64,000 nt of DNA. It comes from Karstenula rhodostoma CBS 690.94 (Eukaryota > Ascomycota > Dothideomycetes > Pleosporales > Didymosphaeriaceae). The stretch spans positions 828,301-892,300 of the forward strand of contig MU001494.1 in the NCBI GenBank assembly GCA_010093485.1. The letters are read 5' to 3'. Positions 45,401 to 55,614 of this stretch are shown one piece after another. Made by a program: the position numbers and the translations under genes. The notes under the pieces were generated by a model. It ran no database searches. It was not told where the DNA came from and saw only the letters and a list, made by a program, of their open reading frames with translations. Position 1 is the first letter of the stretch; every line of letters begins with the position of its first letter.

Positions 45401-45514
45401 TTGGAAGACAGCGGGGACATCTTCCGCGTGCTGCAACGTGCCCGTACGTCGGGTTGACCGTCGTGGTGTCGAGACGGCCGGTGCTTTGTGCAGTCCTCCA
45501 CGCGCACGCGCCAT
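42449..45514 (-). CDS. RAD4: Nucleotide excision repair factor RAD4/XPC
   Basis: Damage-recognition protein of nucleotide excision repair; with Rad23 it binds distorted DNA in the nucleus. Single exon, 1021 residues from the ATG at 45514. The N-terminus is disordered and basic/acidic. The transglutaminase-homology domain (about 195-520) shows HKWHAMCLLYHVHRRNAWCND, ALIRGVGLEARLVCSLQCLP and YPVYWVEVFNNIHQKWVPVD. The beta-hairpin domains follow: BHD1 (HPVYVLERHLRHNEVIYP, about 560-610), BHD2 and BHD3 (NAYGNLDLYVPSMCPPGGRH, ITGFKFKGRHGTAVVQGVVV). The C-terminal 250 residues are acidic and repetitive, with GGFxPD/GGF-type units (AGGFFPDE, SGGFVPDG, NGGFLPDV), common in filamentous-fungal homologues. 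No lesion. Confidence 0.95.
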   Translation of the reverse strand: MARARGGLHKAPAVSTPRRSTRRTGTLQHAEDVPAVFQDLLSEAAAEEARPLKKRKTRHDVGTPAPAPGAVPPQTNPSEPSSKASLQAQSQKPPPQAPPVRSPSPSARDQRNRAQSQPSTRQTIVDSDESDDSDMEWEDALADGGDSDTHDEPVINDISVTIGAQDDIESKTKRQVRRRAITAVDKRRRLDIHKWHAMCLLYHVHRRNAWCNDRIVQATVRNVLSAKVLANLVPDPNLSQFQASKQFLAGIGDLKMLWSKRFTATAKGMCKPRWVDTDAEVRPFSDFDEFDDPMDLDDFRAAASKLEGSQDVGAQLFCALIRGVGLEARLVCSLQCLPFASAAQPSTPQKPDTIKNTITLDPYNTQSLSPPKPIAAASSRKSKSRLERALGERHPALSTGVAPRQRKKYHTEYPVYWVEVFNNIHQKWVPVDPLSTFTINQPEKLEPPLNSAHNTLTYAIAFDDDYTAKDVTRRYTKAYNAKTRKFRVESTQRGESWWEQVMGFWKRKPELDRDQVEDAALTRKEAAEGIPKAVQDFKDHPVYVLERHLRHNEVIYPLNQVGKVNVGSSFKPKMEPIYRRKDVHLVRSADKWYRLGKDVQDGEQPLKHAKPKKGRRLSIGPDTTVEDQEDDIGAGLYAEYQTSIYIPPPVVRGRVPRNAYGNLDLYVPSMCPPGGRHIRHKLASKAARIVGVDYAEAITGFKFKGRHGTAVVQGVVVAQEYAEAVEAVIEGLEYSLELVEEQNRTAEAMRLWRRFFLGLKIVQRINGQDYGDETPQVDVQKEVEQEDKHLKEEAFAGGFFPDEGESKNLPVRCYEPHSQDEDHAGGFDGGFDREEDEDASGGFVPDGFESHPRGLEREASQNFGSAILSQQQLLPRRQSSFLVLEDDDDYGGGFLRDSPPPKASKSTCSPDLKGNFVQQDDPVDPNGGFLPDVRLERPEIDMPSEKIEPQPIEADVHTEPDKPKNTVLEGNGVQSVFDETGIVTKLAEPSLPTSSLSDAGSLPLEDPDDEDAEPDWLMDDT

Positions 45515-46439
45515 GGTCACCGAGAAGTATGGTGGCGGAGAAAGATAATGAGGGTTAGACGCTTTCGAAAAGCGTAGCGTAGTCCCAAATGCGCTGGGGA
45601 GTCGCTCATCTCAACTTCATGTCTGGTTCAAAGCAGAAGCGCGGTAATAAAATGACGAGGTTGTAAATGCGGAGGGGCTTGGAACAGCTGCAGCGATGAA
45701 CGATGACGCAAGAGCCACGTGGTCACGTGTTTAGGCTCGGCCCGCGGGCGCGCCGCCCTTCTAACCGCCGCCCTTTCTGCGATTCGTCAAGCTATCTGTT
45801 CATAGTATTTTCGGACCGTGGCTGTCCATCAGGCACCAGCTTTCGTCTTCAGGTGTTAAATGTACGATCGCGGGACCTGCCTATGATGAAGAGGAGGACA
45901 CTAGCACCTGTGTTGCGTTACTCACGTCACGTCTCCACAAAGCAGAGCAAGAGACGATACGCTGGATCACACGCGTTCTAGCATCGCACTAACCGCTCTC
46001 CTTGTACAACTTGTAGGTTATGGTGCGATTAGAACCCTATTATCGTTGTCAGTTTGGTATGGCATCGGTATGGCATCGACATGGTATCGATATGTCACCG
46101 GCATGCTCGTCGTAGGGGATCGCCCACTTATCCATCCAATCACCGTCAATGTGGAAGAGCCCTTGCATTGCATCCGCACCTCTGCAGACGGGTGCTACTC
46201 CAGCACCAGCATAGGGTATGGTACGCATCACGCGTAGTTTGCAACTATAAATGCTTCAGTCCCACACAACATTCAACGAAAGCGAAGACTGGGAGAAACA
46301 GAAAGGAATTCTCCATCAACAAGTTTCAAGGTTAACCACTCCCGGTTTGTGAATTGCTCTATCGTGCGTAGCATAGGGCTTTCCAACTCTTGCGTGGCGA
46401 TACCACTACGCTCTTTCCTTACTTGCTCTTACATTTACC
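45515..46439. other. Divergent intergenic region
   Basis: About 920 bp between RAD4 and the copper ATPase, transcribed away from each other. It contains a short tandem repeat at 46056-46077. No other feature recognised. Confidence 0.5.
46056..46077. repeat. Tandem 11-bp repeat upstream of copper ATPase
   Basis: GGTATGGCATC is repeated exactly twice, followed by a degenerate copy (ATGGTATCGATATG). It lies about 360 bp upstream of the ATPase start. Whether it binds a regulator cannot be told from sequence. Confidence 0.55.
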
Positions 46440-49400
46440 ATGGCTGCCGGCGGTTGCTGCTCGTCTGGCAAGTGCCAGGCAAGCTCTGCCCAGGACAGTG
46501 TTTCGCAAGCAGATCAACAACAAGCTGCAGCTTCCCCACGTCCATCTCCAGATCCAACCATCATTACGCAAAGTTTCGCTAGCGACAAGATTGGAGTAAG
46601 TAAATCTCATGTGCGAAGGGTATCTGGGAGGGTTTACGAGCTCACTTTGTGACAGAAGATGAGCTGTTATGAACTTTTTCATCACTCCGACACGGAGCCG
46701 GAAGAAGAAGAGCGTATCGATGAAATACGGACGAAGCCTACGCAACTGAAGCGCCCCGCGAATATGAAGCGCATCATCCTGACTATCGAAGGCCTCAAGT
46801 GTGGGTGTTGCGGTGATAGCGGAATCTCGCGTGCTCTTGAACAAATACCAGGCGTGCAAAACCACCACGTCAACGTCGTCCTTGCTAGGGCCGAATTCGA
46901 TCTAGATGTCCGGACGACGACGGTTGGAATGGTCAGGAGGAAGCTGACGGCGGTCACGGGTTACACCTTCAATCAATACTTCCAGCCAGATGGGCAGATC
47001 CTTGAGGTTGTTGTAGATGATTCCGCCGAGATGTTCCAGGTATGTCAGAGTACTACAGACTGATTCATTACTCATCCTGAGCAAATATCAATCGAATGTT
47101 TAATGGAGTCGGATCCTCATTGTGCTTCTCCGATCGGTATATTTGTGCACCTTCACTGACATCACTTGCTCTCTAGGCTGGCAGACCTTACGGCGTAGAC
47201 TCCATCGAACAGAACAGCAAATCGACCTGGGTTCCCCGTGTCTTTAGTGGACGCAATAGCGCAGTACCCCCAAACAGTCCAATAAATTTACCGTCGCCCG
47301 CTCAAAAAAGACGAAATGGCGACAACGCCAAGGTACATCCAACAGATAAAAGGGCGGGACTATTACAATCACAGCGCACGGTACACATTCACTACAACGC
47401 CAAGTTAATCGGAGCGCGGGATGTTTTGCAATATTACGAGCGGTACACAGAAAAGGAAATCCAGCTCGCCCCACCTGCGCCGCATCCTAGTCTTGCTGTC
47501 GGATCAAGACAGACAAAAAGTGCTTATTTGGTATTCTTGTTGGCTGCAGTTTTCACTGTTCCAGTCGTGGTCTTCGCGTGGGGCCCAGTCAACCACAGTA
47601 ATCTCATCTACGCGCACCTTTCCCTGGCGTTCGCAAGCGTTGTCCAAGTGATTGCAATACGGGAATTCTTCCCCGGTGAGTTCACTTCAGTTGTCTGCTA
47701 CCCAGCTACAACCACTGACAACCAGACAGGTGCAATCCGAACCCTCATCCATGCTCATATATTTGACATGGACTCCCTGGTTGCGCTTAGCACAAGTGTA
47801 GCTTATATCTACAGTGTCATCTCATACACAAGAGAGGTCAAAGGAAAGCCTCTCGAGACCGGATCGTTCTTTGAAACATCGACCCTGTTAGTTACTTTGA
47901 TCCTTCTAGGGCGAGTCGTCAGCGAATTTGCCCGTTCTAGGGCAGCAAAGTCGGTCAGTGTTCCTGTCCTAGAAAGGTCCATACTACTCCCTAAATCGCG
48001 CCTTCCGGGTTTACGCAAAATCGCAGACCTGGATGTTGTAGACTTGTACCATCCTACGCATCGTTGCTTGTGACGTAAACGTGTGGCTTTGCTGACCGGC
48101 TTCTGCAGGTGTCATTCCGATCGCTTCAAGTGGACGAGGCCCTTCTAGTACTGGAATCGTCATCGCCTAGCAACCTGGATGCCGAACTCATTGATGCTCG
48201 CCTGTTACAGTACGGTGACGTGTTCAAAGTCTTGCCAGAGTCCAGGATCGTTACCGATGGGACTGTCATACAAGGTGGTTCCGAAGTAGATGAGTCGATG
48301 ATCACAGGGGAAGCCTTGCCAGTTGCCAAGGGCCGGGACTCAATCGTGCATGCGGGTACGGTCAACGGAAGCGGCAACCTCATTGTTGCATTGAAGAAGC
48401 TGCCCCATGAAAACTCCGTCAGCAAGATTGCGACACTCGTCGAGAACACGGAGCTCACCAAGCCGAAAGCCCAGGCGATTGCCGACCGCGTTGCATCGTG
48501 GTTTGTGCCCTCGATAATATTCATAGCGCTTTTGGTATTCACTATATGGATCTTTGTTGACAAGTAAGTCCTTCGTTCTTCCAAGTTCACTGTAGCAAGG
48601 AGTGTGGCCTTTCTATTGAGCATTTACGCCGAGTGCTACGATGACCTCTACAATGACCGACGTACTGATTATTACTTTGATTCTAGGTATCACTATCACC
48701 GAAGTACCAGCTCTGCTGCGATCAAAGCCTTCACCTACGCCATTGCTACGTTTGTTGTCTCTTGTCCATGTGCAATTGGCCTCGCCGTACCAATGGTGGT
48801 ACTCATTGCTAGCGGCGTCGCCGCTCGCTTGGGTATCATCTTTAGAGACCCGCAGAAGCTGGAAACGGCCCGTAATGTCACTGACATCGTCTTCGACAAG
48901 ACCGGAACACTGACAGATGGCGTTCTCACTGTAGAGTAAGTTTACCCAGGTCACACGATACATGATAGAACTAACATCAGTCTTCTGTAGGAGGAAAGCC
49001 TTTTATGAAGCCACAGAAAAGGAGGTAAGAGGATTTGTTTTGGGGCTCCTCGATGGCATCAAGCATCCAGTCTCCGTTGCAGCGTGGAAATGGGCACACG
49101 GTATGTTCGCGTTATTTCTCCTGGTCTGGGTGATATACCTGAATCCTACTGATTCGTCTTTAATAGACCAAGGTTGGATGGACCACGCATTGCCGGTACA
49201 GATGACCAGCGTCCAGAGTATTCCAGGTGAAGGAATCCAGGGCACAACAATGATTGGGAACCATGTCGTACAAGCTGGCAACCCGACCTGGCTAGGCATC
49301 GACGATCTTGCCATTCAACGTACTCCTCTTGAGCACGACCACACCCTCCTTTGCCTCACAGTCGACGGCGTTCGCAAAGCAGACTTTTTCCTCAAATCAC

Positions 49401-49978
49401 ACATCTGCACAACGGCCAAAGCTACCATCAAGAATCTCCATGGCCGCGGTATCCGTGTTCACATGATTACCGGCGACCATGAAGGCGCCGCCGCCAGCGT
49501 TGCCGAAGACCTCTCCATCCCAACCTACCTCGTCAAATCCCATCTCAAGCCCGCAGAGAAACAAGCCTACGTCGACGCTCTACAAGCCGACGGCAAGACG
49601 GTCATGTTCGTTGGCGACGGCACAAACGATGCCGTCGCCCTCAAAGCCTCCGCCATCGGTGTTCATATCAATCGCGGCTCGGACGTAGCCAAATCTGCAG
49701 CCGATATCGTCCTGATAAATTATAACTTGCTAGACGTCTGCATCCTGCTCGATATCTCTCGGGCTGCGTATCGCCGCATCGTGCTTAATTTTGCGTGGAG
49801 CTTTGTGTATAATAGCGTAGCAGTGTTGTTGGCGGCGGGGGCGTTCAGGGTGTGGCGGATTGAGCCAAAGTATGCGGGGCTGGGGGAACTGGTCAGTGTG
49901 CTGCCGGTTGTTGGGGTGGCGTTTTCGATGAGGTGGAGGGGGTATGGGAAGAAGTACAAAGGGTTGAAGGGGATGTAA
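46440..49978 (+). CDS. Copper-transporting P1B-type ATPase (CPC motif)
   Basis: ATP-driven export of copper (possibly silver) across membranes. Eight exons: 46440-46595, 46656-47039, 47177-47675, 47730-47953, 48109-48563, 48687-48935, 48991-49100 and 49167-49978; 962 residues. The N-terminus is Cys-rich (AAGGCCSSGKCQ), then an HMA-like domain with CGCC at about 101-104 (EGLKCGCCGDSGISRAL). The catalytic set is complete: actuator TGEA (near 487), the membrane metal site SCPCAIGLAVPM (CPC near 600), phosphorylation loop DKTGTLTDG (near 643), the HP motif IKHPVS, and GDGTNDAVALK (near 842). The intron 47954-48108 restores AAKS-VSFRSLQVDEALLV, the usual family sequence; reading through it gives a stop. 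The N-terminus carries fewer metal-binding domains than long CopA/Ccc2 types. Confidence 0.92.
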
Positions 49979-50828
49979 AGGTGCACGAAGCTATCGCTGA
50001 GAGAGTGAGGCTGTCGCTGAGGCTACGGGTTGCTAGCTTCGAACTCGGGGCAATCTTGATTTTTCCATGAACGCTATTTTTTTGAAAGCATAGGAGACGG
50101 CGCCGCGGGGTGTAAGGGATTGCGCGCAGAGAGGGCGTTGCGCTTTGCGCTCTCCTGGATGGTGTTGAGCAAAGGCGCTGCGATCAAGTCTTGTTAGTTT
50201 TTTTATCAACGGTATACTGTTGAAATTAGCTTCATGGTGTTTTGTGCTCTTCTTCTTGCGCATTCAAATGTGATACTTCGCGCGCTTTTGCAAACCACTC
50301 AGACATCACTTCATGGAAACACGAAAGTCGTGAAATATGTTCATTTGTTGGGATCTAACCTTCGAAATGAAGAAAGGACCAAGATGTCGAAGTTCTGGAA
50401 ATACTGCTTCAGAGAAGCCCAAAGTGCTGTAGATATGCCCCCAACACCGTGCCATTGCCAGGGTCCCGTCCAAGACGATATCATATCCAGTATCCCACCC
50501 CAACGCCATTGGTTCATGTTAGTCCCACATGTCCTTGTCGTCATGTGCTCTCATGATCGTAATGTAAAGTCTTGCAAGTTCCCTGCAGATATATCAGTCA
50601 ACTGAGCCCATACTTACACAGCCGTGGCGTACGAGCCAGCCTGCAATCTTGCAACGTACGCAGTAACGTCCAGAAGCGCCCTTGATTCCCACATTGCATA
50701 TTTATCAAACAAAAATTTGCTGGACAAAGAAATACGCAAGCAGAAACTAGGAAGACGAAGCATTACGGTGAGATACTCCGTCGGTCTCCAAACAGTTCAC
50801 TACATCACGTCGCAAGGACTGAAGAGAG
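49979..50828. other. Convergent intergenic region
   Basis: About 850 bp between the ATPase stop and the RGG-protein stop. Short frames here (e.g. 50234-50605) have no motifs. Nothing else recognised. Confidence 0.5.
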
Positions 50829-51677
50829 CTACTCCTGAACGGCATCACCATCGCCGTAGCCATCGACGTTGGAATGGGCTGGAGACGCGCAGGTGAGCTC
50901 GTGGCCTTGGAGGCTCTTGGTCGTTTCAGCAACGCGAAGGAGCATGGCATCATGGCGCTTGACCTGGCGAGGCCTCGTGCCGAGAAGGATACCTCGCAAT
51001 TTGGCATTCTTGATGAAGTGGCCCGGCTTCTTTGCGACACGAGCGGGCCTCGTCCTCTGGGTGTCGACAACGGTACGGGCTCCTGGCGTGTGGGCCGTGA
51101 CGCGCACGGGAACCGGAGCTTGAGGGACTTGAGGCTCCTGGCGGGTGGGCTCATCAAAGAGCGGATCGAAAGGGAGAGCTGGCTCTCGAGCGCCAACCTC
51201 AGAGGCCACTTGAGATTGCTGAGGGGTGACGCGAAAGGCAACATTGCTGTTGGTATCGAAGCCATTGCCGTGAGTGGTAGTGTCGGTAGAGGCGATAGCA
51301 ACGTTATGACCAGCCGCTTGGGTGCCGACTCTGCCTGCGCCATTGCCACCAGTGATGCGATCAACAAGAGGACGGGGATTTCCACCTTGGCCGCGATCTC
51401 CGTGACGAGCAGCACCTTGAGCTTGATGACGATTGTGTCCACGTCCACGTCCTCCACTACGACCTCCACGATCGAACGTGATGCGGTCGACAAGGGAGCG
51501 GGCGACTTGTGGGCCACGCTGACCGCCCACATTGTGACGGTCCTCGCGGCGACGGTGGATATCTTGTGCACGACTGCCAGACATGATGCTACCGCGACCT
51601 GGATCGGGACGCGCGTTCGGGCTGCCAGCACGATTGCCGAAAAGGCGGGATCGAGTGTTGTTGTTGTTTCCACGCAT
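50829..51677 (-). CDS. RGG-rich protein with two LVDRIT repeats, function unknown
   Basis: Single-exon frame of 282 codons, ATG at 51677. The N-terminal half is Arg/Gly/Asn-rich, with RGG/GRGRG clusters like RNA-binding low-complexity proteins. Two copies of a short motif stand out: SLVDRITFDRGG and PLVDRITGGNG, about 40 residues apart. The C-terminal half (FRVTPQQSQ, PFDPLFDEPTRQEP, then a basic stretch KKPGHFIKNAKLRGILLG) looks ordered in part. A longer frame overlaps it on the same strand but has a biased hydrophobic/Ser composition and is probably a shadow. No known family recognised; gene reality is likely but unproven. It is isolated, with 0.85 kb and 2.5 kb of gene-poor DNA on either side. 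Confidence 0.6.
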   Translation of the reverse strand: MRGNNNNTRSRLFGNRAGSPNARPDPGRGSIMSGSRAQDIHRRREDRHNVGGQRGPQVARSLVDRITFDRGGRSGGRGRGHNRHQAQGAARHGDRGQGGNPRPLVDRITGGNGAGRVGTQAAGHNVAIASTDTTTHGNGFDTNSNVAFRVTPQQSQVASEVGAREPALPFDPLFDEPTRQEPQVPQAPVPVRVTAHTPGARTVVDTQRTRPARVAKKPGHFIKNAKLRGILLGTRPRQVKRHDAMLLRVAETTKSLQGHELTCASPAHSNVDGYGDGDAVQE

Positions 51678-54143
51678 CCTGCTGATGTTATTCTCCCAGA
51701 GATGTTGCTGTGTATCAAGTGGGTCAATAGTTCTTGACTCAGTTGAGCTTGGTCGTGTGCGCAGTGGGTTGGCGTAAACAGAAACGGAAGCGGGTGTTTA
51801 TATACTCACGGTCGCGAAATGAGATGGCTTGGCGTGTTTAGTGAAAATTGGAGTTTACAAGTGGAAAGTGGCAGGTGCCGTTGCTATGCCATTAATATGC
51901 CAATGTTTCGTTGCGGGGCGGCGTCGTGGCGCGTCAGTGAAAGTGAAGATTTGGTTCGACCGCTTTCAGATTGAAGATCGGACATTCTAGCCCGAAACCG
52001 AAGTTCGGAGACAGTCGAAGAGTTTTTGTGCATCGGGAATCTTAAACAAGGGATATTTCCTGCCTCATATTGGTAGCGGTAGATCCGAGTCTGCAGCAGG
52101 TCATACTGAATGAGTGGCACAGGTACATTGACCGTCTGGTAGCTGCTGACATTTCCAACTGCGAGAGGCTGCTTTGGCGGGAGCGATTGAGATGACAATT
52201 GTTCAAGTTACTCGTTTGCTGTTGAGACCTGCCGACCAGTTCAGCTGCCGGTTTTCTAGCTCAGCAGTCTGCGAAAGATTTCGATTGATTTGGAATTGAT
52301 GGATCGCCAGAGAGTTCACAGGAGACCAACTCATTTCGGTTTTGCAACATGTTGGTCAATAATCTGAGTTGTGGATCTCCAGTGGCACAGAATGTGCATG
52401 GACGGTCATGTGGAGTAGATCTCGCGTTTTCGGAAGATGTAGTGACATGCGCTGATGATCAAAGTCAGCAAGATCAATCGAATCAGAAAGCCATCGTTTT
52501 TCGAGACGTTCAAAACTTGCAGGACCAGCTGAGATACCTCTGATGTACCTGGGACGTAGATACAGACCTTGCACGTGCTGATAGGCTCGTTTTTTTCGCT
52601 TCTAGAAGAATGACCGCGTCGGATCTTTGAATGCGCATAAGTCGGGATCCTGGAGCCGAAGAAGACTATCGGGAAGCTCCTGTGACGTGACGAGCGTCCC
52701 TAATCAGAAATCGAATCGTTCAAATCGTGTACATGTCATGCACCGTGAACAAGACCTGAATGCGCATAGGAATGAGCTCTCAAGTATGGACCAATCAGTT
52801 ATCCCCATGCAGGCGCCTAAGTACCGCGTCCAGAATATGGATCAGGGTCATGGGAGAGTTTTTAACTTCTGTAAGCGCCAGCAGTTGTAGCGACGCCGCA
52901 GGTGATAGAGTGGTCGCGTGTCCGTCATAAAGTGAGAGACTAAGCCAGTAAAGCTGGCTTTGAGAAGTCAAAGCAAAGCTCAGAAGCCATTGCGACCACG
53001 AAGTATGGTGAGATAGGGGAACTCCATCTGATCAGCACTTGTAGCGGGTCGCGTTCAACGCTGTTCTTCTCCACGTATGCGGTCCAATTCCCTAGAGACA
53101 TTCCTGGCGAAGAAAAAATAGAAGTAATATTTGCACATTGTAAATAGATATGAATATGAACTTCAAACGAATTGCGTAGCGCGTGAATAATAGAATATGT
53201 TAGACGTTGGGAAGCAAGTGCGGCCGCGAGGTGAGTCGGATGACGTATCGTAATGAAATTCTAACGTATGCTTTCGCTAGCTTCGCTGCTTCTAACTACT
53301 TGACCTTTGTGAAGTTGCGGTCATTCTCGACGAGCATTCTACTAGAACTTGGATTGATTGAAACACTAACCGGTGGAGCTTGTATCAAAACAGCTGTCAC
53401 CTTTTTATTTGGAATCTATCGCATTGTAGCCCTCAAACCTGATGTCCCTTGCGATCTCGGTGTGGAACTGGCAGCCCACCCTTTCAGACATGTGTGTCCG
53501 AGGACTCCTTGGCTGAAAAACCGTACTAAAAGACATGAGCTTCCCTGAATTGTCTAGGCACAATGGCCTGTATGATCTCTTGGCACCATCGGATCCATAG
53601 GTCCTACGCCAGTCGACACAAAACGATGGGACCAGAAGCGACTTGGATTACCTTCCAGAAGCAGCCACCGAGGGTCTCCGTCACTTGTTATTTGCCCAAC
53701 AATCTGCACAGAAATAAGAAAGTTAGAAACTTCAGTGTTGCGGCACTTCAAAGGACCAATAGCACTCAAAAATCTCCGGTGTGTTTTCGAAACGACATTT
53801 GCCGGCATCTATACAATCATCTAAGATGCAACATGCAACGTCAATATAAGGTTATGGGCACGCCCGCGCTCTGCAGATAATCTCCCATAGATTGTCGGAT
53901 ATTAACCGGGAGTGGCTGCCACGAGCTCATTCGCAACAGATCTTGCCTATCGATGGTTCCCCACCCTACCAAGGTCATGACCACATGGATTCCAGGTGTT
54001 GGCATTTATGCATCGCCCCGAGCTGATGACAGGATGAACCACCTTCATTGCCGCTCCAGGTTATAAACGTGCGTTGGAACTGGGTCACACTTGTCATACT
54101 ACATCACATTGTCAAGCAAACTCTGATCGTATTGAACGTCACA
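51678..54143. other. Gene-poor region
   Basis: About 2.5 kb without a supportable gene. It contains scattered short frames (52349-52543, 52627-52890, 53207-53548, 53563-53880) with no motif, no spliceable partner and ordinary base composition. I see no transposon ends, RNA gene or long repeat. The part next to 54143 should be the promoter of the DUF1996 gene. Confidence 0.5.
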
Positions 54144-55386
54144 ATGAAGTCCTTCTCAGCAGCAGCGCTTGCTTTCATTGCGCCTGTCCAAGCCGGTCTC
54201 CGCTTCCCATGCTCGACTCTCACTGTCCAACGTCTGGACCCCGTCGTGCAGCCCGGATCGAACCCTTCTGCTCACGTTCACCACATTGTAAGACATTTTC
54301 CTCCAAGAGAAAAGCTTCTTCTGACAAGTTCCTTGAGGTTGGCGGTAATGCATTCAATGCTACGATGACCGGCGATGTCGGTGAGAGGGCCACATGCACT
54401 ACTTGCCAGATGGCCGAAGATTTCAGGTGCGAAGACATACTTGACTTTGGGCAGTGATATTAATCATTTTTCTAGCAACTACTGGACTGCACAGCTTTAT
54501 TTCAAGCACCCGACAAACGGCTCCTACAAGCGCGTACCCATTGTTCCCGTCCAGCCTCTACTCGGTGGATCAAACGGTGCCTCAGGTGGTCTCACGGTGT
54601 ACTACACACAGTTTGACCTGAACAGAGATAACCTAAAGCAGCAGAAGGTCACAGCCTTCCAACCGGTAAGTCCTTCGGTACACACATACATCTTAGTTTG
54701 TCTAACAGCTAAGGGTTTCCGCATGACCGTTGGAATCCCCACCGAGACCAACAAGCCACACGTGGGACTCCGCTACCAGTGCCTCAACGGAAATAACCGA
54801 GGTGCAGAGATGCCTGACTTTCCCACGAAGCCTTGCAGTGGCGGGATTTTCACTTCGCACCACTTCCCGGCGTAGGATGCGTCTGCCCGCAATAGTTTGA
54901 TACACACTGACACCAAGATAGATGCTGGGATGGCAAGAACCTTGACTCTCCAGGTGAGTAAAACTACTAGACGGATGTGAGTATACTGAGTGTCTTCTAG
55001 ATCACCAATCGCACATGTACAACACTATCAGATCCGATGGCTTCACCAACGCGCCAGCCTGCCCCTCCACTCACCCCGTCCGTGTACCGCAAGTAACCTT
55101 CGAGACCACGTGGGACACCACGCAGTTCAACTCTCTCTGGAAATCCGGCGACCCGAACCCCTTCGTTTGGAGTTTCGAAGGCACGAGCGGCTACGGTACG
55201 CATGCGGACTACATGTTTGGCTGGAAGGGCGATTCTCTCCAGCGTGCCATGGATAAGAGTGAGTGCTTTTATGACGGGTGTGGGAGTATTAAGAAACAGG
55301 CTATGAGTGAGGCAAATAAGTGCACTGTGAAGGATCAGGTGGGTGAGAAGGTTGAGGGGTGGTTGGAGAAGCTACCAGGGATGTGA
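54144..55386 (+). CDS. Secreted DUF1996 protein
   Basis: A secreted fungal protein of the DUF1996 family; biochemical function unknown. Six exons: 54144-54287, 54338-54426, 54476-54665, 54714-54871, 54922-54953 (a 32-bp microexon) and 55001-55386, giving 332 residues. Residues 1-17 (MKSFSAAALAFIAPVQA) are a signal peptide. Family motifs are VGGNAFNATM, ATCTTCQMAEDFSNYWTAQL, KHPTNGSYKRVP, GGLTVYYTQ, GFRMTVG, LRYQCLNG and the invariant CWDGKNLDSPDHQSHMYN, created only by joining exons 4-5-6. Conserved cysteines suggest disulfides and extracellular action. The intron 54666-54713 is 48 bp and in frame; its splice follows conservation (QP-GFRM). Confidence 0.92.
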
Positions 55387-55614
55387 GAGTATAGAGAAGA
55401 GTGGGACCTCAATGGTAGATATCTTGGAGCAATATTTAGTAGTCTGAAGTTGAAATCGACAGCAGAATATGTGCTCTTTGTTGTAATCATTGGTGCCATG
55501 TCTGTATTAGCTTCTCAATACTAACTGATCGATGGCAAGCAGTATACCAAGTCTGTTGTATAAATTTCAGCACAGCTTATGCTTCGTCTCCCTACAGAAC
55601 TCACTATCAACATT

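Noticed and set aside
47954..48073. In-frame extension of the copper ATPase exon 4 to a stop
   Set aside because: It is intron read-through: the donor GTCAGT at 47954 and acceptor before 48109 restore the conserved AAKS-VSFRSLQVDE sequence.
50747..51727. Longer minus-strand frame (326 codons) overlapping the RGG gene
   Set aside because: Its composition is a biased Ala/Ser/Leu mixture with no motif, as expected from an alternative frame of Arg/Gly-rich codons; the RGG frame has repeated motifs.
53207..53548. 113-codon plus-strand frame in the gene-poor region
   Set aside because: No ATG context, domain or homologous motif recognised; composition looks random.
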